DNA of 64,000 nucleotides from Bacillus sp. OV166 (GTDB lineage Bacteria; Bacillota; Bacilli; Bacillales; Cytobacillaceae): NCBI RefSeq assembly GCF_900177675.1, contig NZ_FXWM01000001.1:3295001-3359000 (forward strand), read 5' to 3'. The notes below the pieces were generated by a model. It was not told the DNA's origin, did not search any database, and saw only the letters and a list, made by a program, of their open reading frames with translations. Every line of letters begins with the position of its first letter. Position 1 is the first letter of the stretch. A program made the position numbers and the translations under genes. Below are positions 53,604 through 61,983 of the stretch, in pieces.

Positions 53604-54992
53604 ATGGAAACTATAAATGGAGATGTATACGTAATTAATAACAAGATAAATCACAAGGTTTTAATAGGTGAAGGTGATGATGGCAGTTCACGTTTATCTC
53701 AACATAGAAGTAATCTTAAAAAGGGGATTGAGAGAAATAAACCACTCCAAGAAGATTATGAAAAGTATGGAGAAGATGTATTTGAATATGAAGTGATAAT
53801 AAATAGTATTGACCGTAAACTTTGTGAACAGTTATTAATAGAGTTGTTTTCAAGGGTAGATAAGGCTTACAACAAAAGAGATAGAAGTGGTGGAAAAATT
53901 AGAAAGATAGAACAAGGAGAATTACTTGTCCCAGCAATTCTTTATCAAGAAATAGAGGCTTTTATCCATCAGTGGGAACAAAAACTACCTTACTTTAAAG
54001 ATTTGCTGGATGAATTAGAAGATATGAAAGCTGGATTTGAATCAAAGTCAGAGAAAATATTTAATAGGGACTTTAAAAAATCTTTCCTAACAGGGTATGA
54101 ACACGAAACTCAGCGAGTAGCCAAACAATTATTTAAAATTACTTACGACTTTGAGGTTGAGTTGAATAAAGATTTATACAATTTTACCTTTGAAGAAGCT
54201 GGAAAGGTCTTAAGTGCATTAGGTGCAGGGACAATCAGAAGCATTCAAAATTCAAAACCAACACTTTCAAAGTATTTGGAATTTGCAATCCAGCAAGTTG
54301 TTTCAGATAACAAGATTAATTATTATAAAAATTTACGAAAGAAGGAGGATATTTCCATGTACCTTAATAAAGATAAAGAAGAAAATACGATATTTGATAA
54401 AGAAGAAATTATGGAAATGGCAATGGACTCAGATAATGCTCAAGATGGAGTTATCCTAGCATTATTGTTCGATGGAATAAGTCATAAAAATGAATTTGAA
54501 GAGTTGAGAAACTTAACTCTAGATAATATCAATGAAGATAATCAACAAATCATATTATCAGACAGAACAATTCCGATGAGTACTGAAACATCTGTCTTAG
54601 TGAAAAAAGCAATTAAGGACGACACATATGTTAGTATCAAAGGTGAAACATCTCGCAAGTATAAGATTGCACAGGGTACTAATCTTTTAAGAGGTCTCAG
54701 GGGAAAAGTCCAAGTTAAAGGTCAAATAGTGAGTCAGCGTATTTTAAGGATTGCAGAAATATTTGATTATGAGTATCTGAACGCAACAACAATCTCTTAC
54801 AGTGGTCAAATACATTATGCTATTGATTTGATTAATAATGGAATTAATATTGACGAGTCTACTTCAATAATCATTAACCGATTTGGTATTAATGACAACC
54901 CTGCTTCTCGTTTCTATTTAAAAACAAGGATTGAGAATTTCATAAAGAGGAAAAATGACCAAGATAATCGAGATAATATGGATGATGAGTAA
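53604..54992 (+). CDS. GIY-YIG domain fused to an MrpR-like (inactive recombinase fold) regulator
   Basis: 462 residues. Residues 1-95 match the GIY-YIG layout: GDVYVINNKINHKVLIGEGD (YIG is LIG), RLSQHRSNLKKG, PLQEDYEKYGEDVFEYEVI and a Glu in CEQLLIELFSRVDKAYN. A helical linker (about 110-160) follows. From about 165: FLTGYEHETQRVAKQLFKIT, LNKDLYNFTFEEAGKVLSAL, then DGVILALLFDGISHKNEFEE, and a C-terminal IHYAIDLINNGINIDEST. This fits the SPbeta master repressor MrpR (YopR), a tyrosine-recombinase fold without catalytic residues; here too the Arg, HxxR and Tyr positions are not conserved. GGAGGAGAT precedes the ATG. Confidence 0.7.
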   Translation: METINGDVYVINNKINHKVLIGEGDDGSSRLSQHRSNLKKGIERNKPLQEDYEKYGEDVFEYEVIINSIDRKLCEQLLIELFSRVDKAYNKRDRSGGKIRKIEQGELLVPAILYQEIEAFIHQWEQKLPYFKDLLDELEDMKAGFESKSEKIFNRDFKKSFLTGYEHETQRVAKQLFKITYDFEVELNKDLYNFTFEEAGKVLSALGAGTIRSIQNSKPTLSKYLEFAIQQVVSDNKINYYKNLRKKEDISMYLNKDKEENTIFDKEEIMEMAMDSDNAQDGVILALLFDGISHKNEFEELRNLTLDNINEDNQQIILSDRTIPMSTETSVLVKKAIKDDTYVSIKGETSRKYKIAQGTNLLRGLRGKVQVKGQIVSQRILRIAEIFDYEYLNATTISYSGQIHYAIDLINNGINIDESTSIIINRFGINDNPASRFYLKTRIENFIKRKNDQDNRDNMDDE

Positions 54993-55463
54993 TAGTACTA
55001 AATTGATGAGCAGCCCCATTTAGCTGCTCATTGTTGGAGTAGGAATGAGAGGGATATTTTCCACATCTCATACCTTCTTGTTAGGGAAAGGAAGGATAGC
55101 ACCTAGACTCACACAATACGATGTCCAGAAAACCTTTGACACGATTAAGCGGTAGCCTCGATTACCCAATTTCAACGTATATGCTTAAATTAGATTTTTC
55201 AAGGCAAACCATTAACATCCCCGATATTCCATATCAAGAGTTTATACAAAGATTTCCTAGTAAAACACTACCCTTTATCCGAAGCTGATTTTCATTAGAT
55301 AAAAAAAGTAAACTTTCTTCTGAAAAGTTCTTGACACGATATTTTTGATTTTATGATGAGATTCAATAGCTTTTTTCTGATGGTTTTAAGCATAAATTGT
55401 TAATTATCGATTTTGGTATAATAACAAACATAAGACCTGATGATAATGTTGCTTCAGTCAGAC

Positions 55464-55567
55464 AAGTGTATAAATATCTACACTCAATTCTTAGTTAGAA
55501 ACAATAAGTGTATAAATATCTACACACAATTATTTAAATGGTATCACTGACTGTAGAAATATACACA
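55464..55567. repeat. Iteron-like repeats upstream of the Rep-like gene
   Basis: AAGTGTATAAATATCTACAC occurs twice, identically, at 55464-55483 and 55506-55525, 42 bases apart (four helical turns). A third, imperfect copy in the opposite sense (CTGTAGAAATATACACAC) follows at about 55550-55567. Each unit is itself near-palindromic (GTGTA...TACAC). They may be Rep-binding iterons or operators for the MrpR-like protein. The stretch 54993-55463 has no gene. Confidence 0.8.
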
Positions 55568-55580
55568 CTCAACGGTACTC

Positions 55581-55616
55581 TAATAAGAAAGAAACAAAGT
55601 AATAAGAAAGAAACAA
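55581..55616 (+). repeat. Short tandem repeat next to the iterons
   Basis: TAATAAGAAAGAAACAA at 55581-55597 and again at 55600-55616, followed by a partial third TAATAAGAGA. A/G-rich on one strand, as in DNA-unwinding elements. A small hairpin CGCTCGCAGGCGAGC follows at about 55632. Confidence 0.75.
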
Positions 55617-55784
55617 TTAATAAGAGAATAGACGCTCGCAGGCGAGCATTTTGTTTGCTTTTTCTTTAAGTGATTAAGGCTAAAGGAAGAAATTAAGAAG
55701 GCAAAAGGTTAAACAAGGGGACAGGAAAATGACTCTGGAGGTAATGATAATTTTAAAAAATTACATTACAGAGGGGTTTTATAG

Positions 55785-56993
55785 TTGTTAATACAAGACA
55801 ATTTACACATTCAAATTTCAAAAAAAATATTAAATCTAGAAGCAAATGAAGCATATTTCTACTCTATTCTTAGTAAGAGTTCATTACTTGATGGCGGTGC
55901 AATGGTGCATTTACCTCAGTTAGCTGAAATGCTTGGCGTTAGCAATAGAACGGAAAACAGAGATAAGATTAAGCAATCATTAGCAAATCTAGAAAGTAAT
56001 TTAGGATTTGAATATTACACGGACTTTCAGTTAAAGAAAAGACTTAATTTGTTGGAACTGAAAGGTACACAGTACTTTTATGCTAAAGTTCCGTCAGTAA
56101 TAGACAATTTCTTGAAAATGTCTTTAGGGGATTTCAACAAATTAGTTTACTTCGAAGAGAAAGAATGTAAACAAATGATTATGTTTCAGTATTTGTACAT
56201 TGTTGGTATGGTTAATGAGAGTGGAAAAGAAAGAAAAATTTCGTATCCTACTGTTGAGGGAATAGCTGCGGCAACAGGATTCGATAGAAAGACTGTATTT
56301 AGGTATAACGAGATACTGGTAAAATATAACCTAATTTACATGGATACAGTCACTATTAAAGATAAATCTCATAATAAATACTCACGTTGGAGTGATAAGG
56401 AAGATGTGATAGAAGCGGTAGCTGAAGTAAAAATTACAGGTTACATCTCAAAGAAAAGAAAGACTCAGCACGAGGGTGTTGTTGAGACAACAAATAAAGT
56501 TGTGGCTAAATCTACTACACCCAAAAATGATAATACTGGTCTTGACCCATCCATTGATAAAGCTTTAGTGGGTTTTGTTAAAGCTGGATTAGCAATGCAC
56601 AAGGGTACTAAATCAAAGATAAACGAGGCTATTGAAATCTGTGGCGTAGAGCAACTTATCATTGGTATTAAAGAATTGGATTTCATTTGTCGAAATAATG
56701 GTATTCCAGAATCTAAATGGGCAGGATACTTCTCGAATAATATAATTTCAAAAGCTAAGGAACGTAAAAAACAGGTGGAAGCACAAAAAAGAGCAAATGA
56801 AAAGTTAATGAATGAGCCTGTTACTCCCACTATTGATTACACTAAAACGTATAGAGAGACCCAAATTCGTTTAAAGGAAATGGAAAAAGAAAAGAAAATT
56901 GAGGAAGAAGAAAAGCTTATGAAGTCCCTTTCTCTATTTACTGATGAGCAAGAAAAACCTAAAGAAGATTGGCTGCTTGCATTAGGAATATAA
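55785..56993 (+). CDS. Replication-initiator-like protein (402 residues)
   Basis: TTG start with AGAGGGG upstream. The N-terminal 200 residues look like two winged-helix domains: ANEAYFYSILSKSSLLDGGA, MLGVSNRTENRDKIKQSLAN, and VEGIAAATGFDRKTVFRYNE (a clear helix-turn-helix). The C-terminal third is a charged, coiled-coil-like tail (AKERKKQVEAQKRANEKLMN). This layout, with repeats just upstream, is that of plasmid or ICE replication initiators. The exact Rep family is not certain. Confidence 0.65.
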   Translation: MLIQDNLHIQISKKILNLEANEAYFYSILSKSSLLDGGAMVHLPQLAEMLGVSNRTENRDKIKQSLANLESNLGFEYYTDFQLKKRLNLLELKGTQYFYAKVPSVIDNFLKMSLGDFNKLVYFEEKECKQMIMFQYLYIVGMVNESGKERKISYPTVEGIAAATGFDRKTVFRYNEILVKYNLIYMDTVTIKDKSHNKYSRWSDKEDVIEAVAEVKITGYISKKRKTQHEGVVETTNKVVAKSTTPKNDNTGLDPSIDKALVGFVKAGLAMHKGTKSKINEAIEICGVEQLIIGIKELDFICRNNGIPESKWAGYFSNNIISKAKERKKQVEAQKRANEKLMNEPVTPTIDYTKTYRETQIRLKEMEKEKKIEEEEKLMKSLSLFTDEQEKPKEDWLLALGI

Positions 56994-57067
56994 GATTTGG
57001 TGTACTGCAAATTTCACATGAACATAGGGGAATAGTGGAGACAATGCTGAAAAAATTGTAAACACAG

Positions 57068-57096
57068 AGGGTCTCTTAATTGAGGCTCTCTTTTTC
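57068..57096 (+). terminator. Terminator after the Rep-like gene
   Basis: Stem GGGTCTC / GAGGCTC with two G-T pairs, loop TTAATT, then TTTTTC. A near-copy stands at 59113-59139 on the other side of the DUF4062 gene. Confidence 0.8.
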
Positions 57097-57240
57097 GTGT
57101 GTAAGTGCATGATTGAACATATGGTTTGATTTAAAAATCAATTAATAAAACTGTGATTTTATTATTGATTTTTAAAAGAAACAAAAAAGGATGGCTTAAT
57201 CAAAAGTCATCCTTTTTAATGTTAATTACTTATTTTTATC

Positions 57241-58818
57241 TTATATTTGATATTCCAATTCACCTTCAACCCTATCAGGGAGATTTTTTGAGGTTATTTC
57301 GTAAAGAATTTTAAAAGTGTCAGTTGATTTAAATAAGATAAAGGATGGGAAAGCAATATTCTCTTTAGGGTTTAATTCTTTAAAGTAGTATTCAAGAACT
57401 GTATAGTCGCTTTCAATATATATTTCAACGTTAAAAAGACTTTCAATGTAATGCTTATAATCAGTATTCAATTTGTTAACTTTTTCTATATATTCTTGGT
57501 ACATTTCAATAACTCCGCCATAGGAAGGCAGCGGTATATAATTAAAATTTTCTTGCACAAGGCTATCCTTATTTTGTCTGAGAATAAAGTTGAAAATGCC
57601 GTCTGTAAATTCTTCAACAATATTAGGCGGGGGTATTTTAATGTCATTAGCTTTTAGGATTTCAACGTTCTTTGGAAACTTTAATTTTACAGTAATTGAT
57701 TCATTAAAAACTTTCCCAATATTTTGTAATGATAACGGGGCAATGTAGTAATTACCAATATATTCAAATATATTTAGATAATCCTCTAACTCTTTTAATT
57801 TATAAATAAAATTCGTGATTTTCTCGTCTTTTTCTCTTTCTACAGTTGAACCTTCAATTTTCTTTGGAGTTTTAAATAACGGGTGAGAAAAGGTCACCAT
57901 TGATTCCATCAATTCACCAACGTGAAAAAAAGAGTACTCAAGGTCTACCCCAAGTAATATATTTGTTTTTTGAATTATCTCAGTTTGCTTCTGATTAGAT
58001 AGTTCTTTAGAAGCCATAGGACTAACATTTTTAACTGATAAATTAAGCCTTGGTAACTTAGTATCATCCTTACCTATATTTATTTTCTCCTTGCTAATTT
58101 CACTATATGATGGAAGTTTAACATCTGATATTTCATGAATCAGCCTATATAACTCATCCTTAATATCCGTAATAAATTTGGACTTAATTAAATCGTCTCT
58201 TTTAAAAGCCTTGAAGTTACTAGAGAAACTACTGTAGTTTGGTAAGTAGTATTGAACGAGTAATTCATTCTCAATTTCATTATTATTTAATTCTTTTTTT
58301 GGGGGTACAATATTTTGAGCAAAGGAAGTTAAATGATTATATAATTTCCTTTCAAATTCCTCAATTGTAGAGTAATTATCATATACCCCCTTTTGTTGAC
58401 ATTCCTTTTTAAAAGCATCTAATTTCTGATATTGTTCAAGATTGACACTCTCTAGAACCACTGGTGCGGATGAAAAGTATAGCATTACTTTCTTGCCATT
58501 TTTCATAAACTCTTGTATTTCTTCGACAGTTCCAGATTCAGCAACTCCAGTATGTGAACCAAGTTTTGTCCAAAAAGTCCCTACAAGAATATCTGAGTTT
58601 TCAACTATCTGTTTATTAATTATTGCTTGGGGTCTATCCCCCATTTCTGGAATAACATGTGTCTCCCATTTTACTGGAAGGAAAGCGATGTTATAATATG
58701 CAGTTTGTTCAGTGTTCCATTTGTGAATAACCCCAGGGATTTTTTTCCTCTGGTCCGAAACATCAGAAGGAGATGCAATTAAAACTTGATAAACAGTTGC
58801 TAAAAAAGACATGTTCAT
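57241..58818 (-). CDS. DUF4062-type protein, probable defence gene (525 residues)
   Basis: Residues 1-150 are a Rossmann-like domain of the DUF4062/TIR-related kind: TVYQVLIASPSDVSDQRKKI, FLPVKWETHVIPEMGDRPQA, NKQIVENSDILVGTFWTKLG, SGTVEEIQEFMKNGKKVMLY. The remaining 370 residues are unrecognised, with alternating helix and strand and no P-loop, so it is not a STAND ATPase. DUF4062 domains serve as effector domains in many immune proteins, which is why defence is inferred. Single gene on the minus strand, flanked by two similar terminators. Confidence 0.7.
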   Translation of the reverse strand: MNMSFLATVYQVLIASPSDVSDQRKKIPGVIHKWNTEQTAYYNIAFLPVKWETHVIPEMGDRPQAIINKQIVENSDILVGTFWTKLGSHTGVAESGTVEEIQEFMKNGKKVMLYFSSAPVVLESVNLEQYQKLDAFKKECQQKGVYDNYSTIEEFERKLYNHLTSFAQNIVPPKKELNNNEIENELLVQYYLPNYSSFSSNFKAFKRDDLIKSKFITDIKDELYRLIHEISDVKLPSYSEISKEKINIGKDDTKLPRLNLSVKNVSPMASKELSNQKQTEIIQKTNILLGVDLEYSFFHVGELMESMVTFSHPLFKTPKKIEGSTVEREKDEKITNFIYKLKELEDYLNIFEYIGNYYIAPLSLQNIGKVFNESITVKLKFPKNVEILKANDIKIPPPNIVEEFTDGIFNFILRQNKDSLVQENFNYIPLPSYGGVIEMYQEYIEKVNKLNTDYKHYIESLFNVEIYIESDYTVLEYYFKELNPKENIAFPSFILFKSTDTFKILYEITSKNLPDRVEGELEYQI

Positions 58819-59112
58819 AACCTACCCTTAAATTAATATACATTGGAAATCTTTGTATTATTATAATATAAAAGTGAAGTGAATGGTTTAATACATCTAG
58901 AAATACTTCTTATATCAAAAATTTGATTGTCGTTTACTTAAATAACGTATATAAGAACCTGTTAAGAGGAAGCAGAGAGATTCCATTAAGCAAACACGCC
59001 CACAACCTCTCAGAGTTGCTCGTGGTGGCGTTTTAAGAAGTCACTAATTTGTACTTGTGCAGCTAGGAGTATGATGCCTACAAACATCCCTAAAGAGATG
59101 AATCTGGTGAAC

Positions 59113-59139
59113 GGGTCTCAATTGAGACTCTCTTTTTTT
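59113..59139 (+). terminator. Near-copy of the Rep-gene terminator
   Basis: GGGTCTC AATT GAGACTC then TTTTTTT, followed by a stretch ending GATGATTGAACA that matches the bases after the terminator at 57068 (GCATGATTGAACA). The remaining 58819-59432 holds an imperfect hairpin at about 58990-59035 and no gene. Confidence 0.8.
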
Positions 59140-59447
59140 GTATATTGGTGCAGATGATTGAACAGAGGTCGGAATTCAAGACATCGTTCACAAACTAATA
59201 AATCCCGTCTTTTATTATCTGCTTACAAATGAACAGGATAGGGAACAAATTTGAAGGACAGGTTTAAACACCCTGTTCTCTTTTAAAATATTTATGCCAA
59301 AAGGATGTGGTATAATCTTCCTGTATTAACTTATAAAGTACAGGCTATGTTTGAAATTATGTCAGTCAACTTTATCCGTTTAGGATAATCAATAAAGGGA
59401 AATTTTGTTTAAGAAAACAAACTGTAAATTGGATGGGGGAGCGTGTT

Positions 59448-60389
59448 TTGACCAGTTATATAATCCCATATTTAGACCCAAAGAAACATAATATGGAGGA
59501 AGACCCGTTATTCTCGGAGTACACTTATGGAGATGATGGGGATAGAGGGATAATTTTAAAAACTAAAGTTTCAAAGGGGGACGTCCTTTTTTTTTATAAA
59601 ACTATAGAAAAAAACCCCTGTATCACTGCATTTTACGAAGTGGAAAAGGTTTTGGATATTCAAAAAGCAAAAATGGATAATACAATCACGTTGAATTACC
59701 AAAATCCTCACTTATTTAGAAATAAAGTTCAAGAGAATGAAGTAATTGTTTTTGGAAATCCAGAAAAATCAATGATATTAGAAACCCCTTTGATAGTTAA
59801 CAGGGCATTACTAGAGGAATTATCGATTAATTATAATCCATCTCCGAATCATACAGAATTGCAAGCTCTTACGTTAAAGTTAAGATGGAAGCGATTAAAT
59901 AATTCACAAGTAAAACTATTACTTGAGAAAGTGAATCCACTGCATAATGAAAGTTTTCTAAAACTACAGAAAGATATAGAATCACCGATTGTATTGGATA
60001 AAACCGAAAAAGAATCGGTTGTTAAGGCACGTATAGGACAGTCAATTTTTAAAAATGCTCTTTTAGCTGTTGAAAAGAAATGTAGACTGTGTGGTGTCTC
60101 AGATGAACGATTGTTAGTTGCTAGCCATATTAAGCCTTGGAGTCAATCTAATCATAAAGAGCGGCTAGATGTTAATAATGGGTTGCTACTATGCCCAAAC
60201 CATGATGCTTTATTTGATAAAGGATATATTAGTTTTGATGAAGATGGTGTAATTTTGATTTCAGATAGTCTGGATAAGCATTCTAAAGTTTTTCTTAATA
60301 TCAATGAAACTATGAAAATTAATATGAATGAAAGTCAGCGGGGATATATGAAGTGGCATAGGGAAAATATGTTTACAGCCAACTATTAA
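59448..60389 (+). CDS. HNH endonuclease with EVE/PUA-like N-terminus
   Basis: About 313 residues. The N-terminal part (DPLFSEYTYGDDGDRGIILK, SKGDVLFFYKTIEKNP, ITAFYEVEKVLD) looks like a PUA/EVE-type base-reading domain. The C-terminus is an HNH_2 nuclease: GQSIFKNALLAVEKKCRLCG, LLVASHIKPWSQSNHKERLD, NNGLLLCPNHDALFDKGYIS. Likely a restriction-type enzyme. The ATG at 59433 lacks a ribosome site; TTG 59448 follows TGGGGGAG at six bases and is preferred. A duplicated 3' part lies at 61553. Confidence 0.78.
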   Translation: MTSYIIPYLDPKKHNMEEDPLFSEYTYGDDGDRGIILKTKVSKGDVLFFYKTIEKNPCITAFYEVEKVLDIQKAKMDNTITLNYQNPHLFRNKVQENEVIVFGNPEKSMILETPLIVNRALLEELSINYNPSPNHTELQALTLKLRWKRLNNSQVKLLLEKVNPLHNESFLKLQKDIESPIVLDKTEKESVVKARIGQSIFKNALLAVEKKCRLCGVSDERLLVASHIKPWSQSNHKERLDVNNGLLLCPNHDALFDKGYISFDEDGVILISDSLDKHSKVFLNINETMKINMNESQRGYMKWHRENMFTANY

Positions 60390-60408
60390 AAGAGAAAGGT
60401 CAAGATAA

Positions 60409-61536
60409 ATGAATAATGACTATCAGACTTGTAATAATGTTACAAAGATATTCTTAAAAGACTCTTCGAACAACATTACTGGAGAAGTTGTAATTGATTC
60501 AAGTGATTTAGAAAAAGTCAGAGGTTTCCCCAATACTTGGAGATTGCAACAGTTAAAAAATAGAGCAGAAGTTAGGGGAACGTATAGGGTTAATGGAGTG
60601 AAAAAACAGATTACCTTAGCTAAATGGATTCTAGACTATCCCAATAAACCGATATATTTTGTTAATGGGAATACGTTTGATAACCGAAGAGAGAATCTTT
60701 CTTTTAATAAGCCTCTTAAAGGAAACCAGATAGTTGTAAAGGACAATATAAGCTATTTGCATATCTCTAGAAGGAATGAAGGAGACTTGGTAGTTATCCT
60801 AGATACAAAAAAGGTTGAATTAGTTTCCAAGTATACTTGGGTTTGTGAAAGAAAAAATGATATCAACGATTATGTAGTTTATACAAAGATATACGAGGGA
60901 AATGCATCAAGAAAAATCTCTTTGAGAAAATTCTTATTGGGTAATGAGAATGAGAAAACTGCCTATTTTGTTAATGGTAATCGTTTGGATTTTAGAATGG
61001 AGAATATTAAATTATATTCTGAAGAAATGACAAACGATTATTATGTAGAAGATAATAAAGCATTTATTTTTGTAAAAGTTAGAAATGAAGAAAGCTATGT
61101 TGTCACTATGATAGATGAAGAAGATTTCGAGAAGGTAAATAGTTTGGGTTATACTTGGCACTACTATCAAGGGAATGGAGAACCCTATATTGTTAATACC
61201 ATCAAGGAAACAAATGGTTCTTTAAAGAGAGTTTATTTACATAGAGTTGTAAATGATTGTCCAGATGATAAGGTAGTTGACCATATCAACCACGATACTT
61301 TGGATAATCGAAAAAGCAACTTGAGAAATGTAACTATTTCTGCTAATCAACAAAATAGAAAAGGTGCAAACAAAAATAGTATTTCTGGTATCAGAAATGT
61401 AAACTGGGATAACACACATAAGGATTGGATTGTAACATGTGGACAGCGGTATATCATGAGAACTAAAGATTTCAATGCGGCAAAATTAGCTGCTATTCGG
61501 GTAAGAAATGAATTATTCCCATTTGCAACTAAATAA
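60409..61536 (+). CDS. Homing-type HNH endonuclease with three HNH-like repeats
   Basis: 375 residues. The last repeat is a full HNH_3 motif, LHRVVNDCPDDKVVDHINHD then TLDNRKSNLRNV, followed by an AP2-like DNA-binding tail (SGIRNVNWDNTHKDWIVTCG). Two earlier repeats keep the frame but lost the His: YFVNGNTFDNRRENLSF near residue 83 and YFVNGNRLDFRMENIKL near 185. AP2-HNH proteins are typical free-standing homing endonucleases of phages. It starts 20 bases after the HNH_2 gene. Confidence 0.82.
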   Translation: MNNDYQTCNNVTKIFLKDSSNNITGEVVIDSSDLEKVRGFPNTWRLQQLKNRAEVRGTYRVNGVKKQITLAKWILDYPNKPIYFVNGNTFDNRRENLSFNKPLKGNQIVVKDNISYLHISRRNEGDLVVILDTKKVELVSKYTWVCERKNDINDYVVYTKIYEGNASRKISLRKFLLGNENEKTAYFVNGNRLDFRMENIKLYSEEMTNDYYVEDNKAFIFVKVRNEESYVVTMIDEEDFEKVNSLGYTWHYYQGNGEPYIVNTIKETNGSLKRVYLHRVVNDCPDDKVVDHINHDTLDNRKSNLRNVTISANQQNRKGANKNSISGIRNVNWDNTHKDWIVTCGQRYIMRTKDFNAAKLAAIRVRNELFPFATK

Positions 61537-61552
61537 CTGTTTACATAATACC

Positions 61553-61909
61553 TACCAGAATAGTTCAGTCAGCTTTTAAAAAGGCTCTTTTACAATTTGA
61601 TAAAAAATGCAGATTATGGGAGTGAATGATGAGCATTTCCTTATAGCAAGCCATATAAAGCCATGGAGTAAATCTAATAATCAAGAGCGGTTAGATGTGG
61701 ATAATGGATTGCTACTATGTCCAAATCATGATGCTTTATTTGATAAAGGATATATTAGTTTTGATGATGATGGAAGAATATTGATTTCAGAGTGTCTGGA
61801 TGCTGGAACTCTGGTATTTCTAAATATCAATCAATCTATGAGGATTGGGATAAATGAGGGTCAACAACATTATATTAAGTGGCATAGGGAAAATATTTTT
61901 AAAAGTTAA
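61553..61909 (+). pseudogene. Duplicated 3' part of an HNH_2 gene, frameshifted
   Basis: RIVQSAFKKALLQFDKKCRL is followed, after a one-base loss at about 61612, by GVNDEHFLIASHIKPWSKSN, NNGLLLCPNH-like (DNGLLLCPNHDALFDKGYIS) and ending WHRENIFKS. This is a paralogue of residues about 195-313 of the gene at 59448. It has no own front half. The homing endonuclease sits between the full gene and this tail. Confidence 0.85.
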
Positions 61910-61983
61910 TTGTAATTTAAAATTTTTAAAAAAATCAAATAAGCAAAGGTATAAATTAAAATTATATTAGGAGGCAGTTCACT

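Noticed and set aside
55464..55616. Possible CRISPR array
   Set aside because: Only two identical 20-base repeats with a 22-base gap and near-palindromic units beside a Rep-like gene; no cas genes. Iterons or operators fit better.
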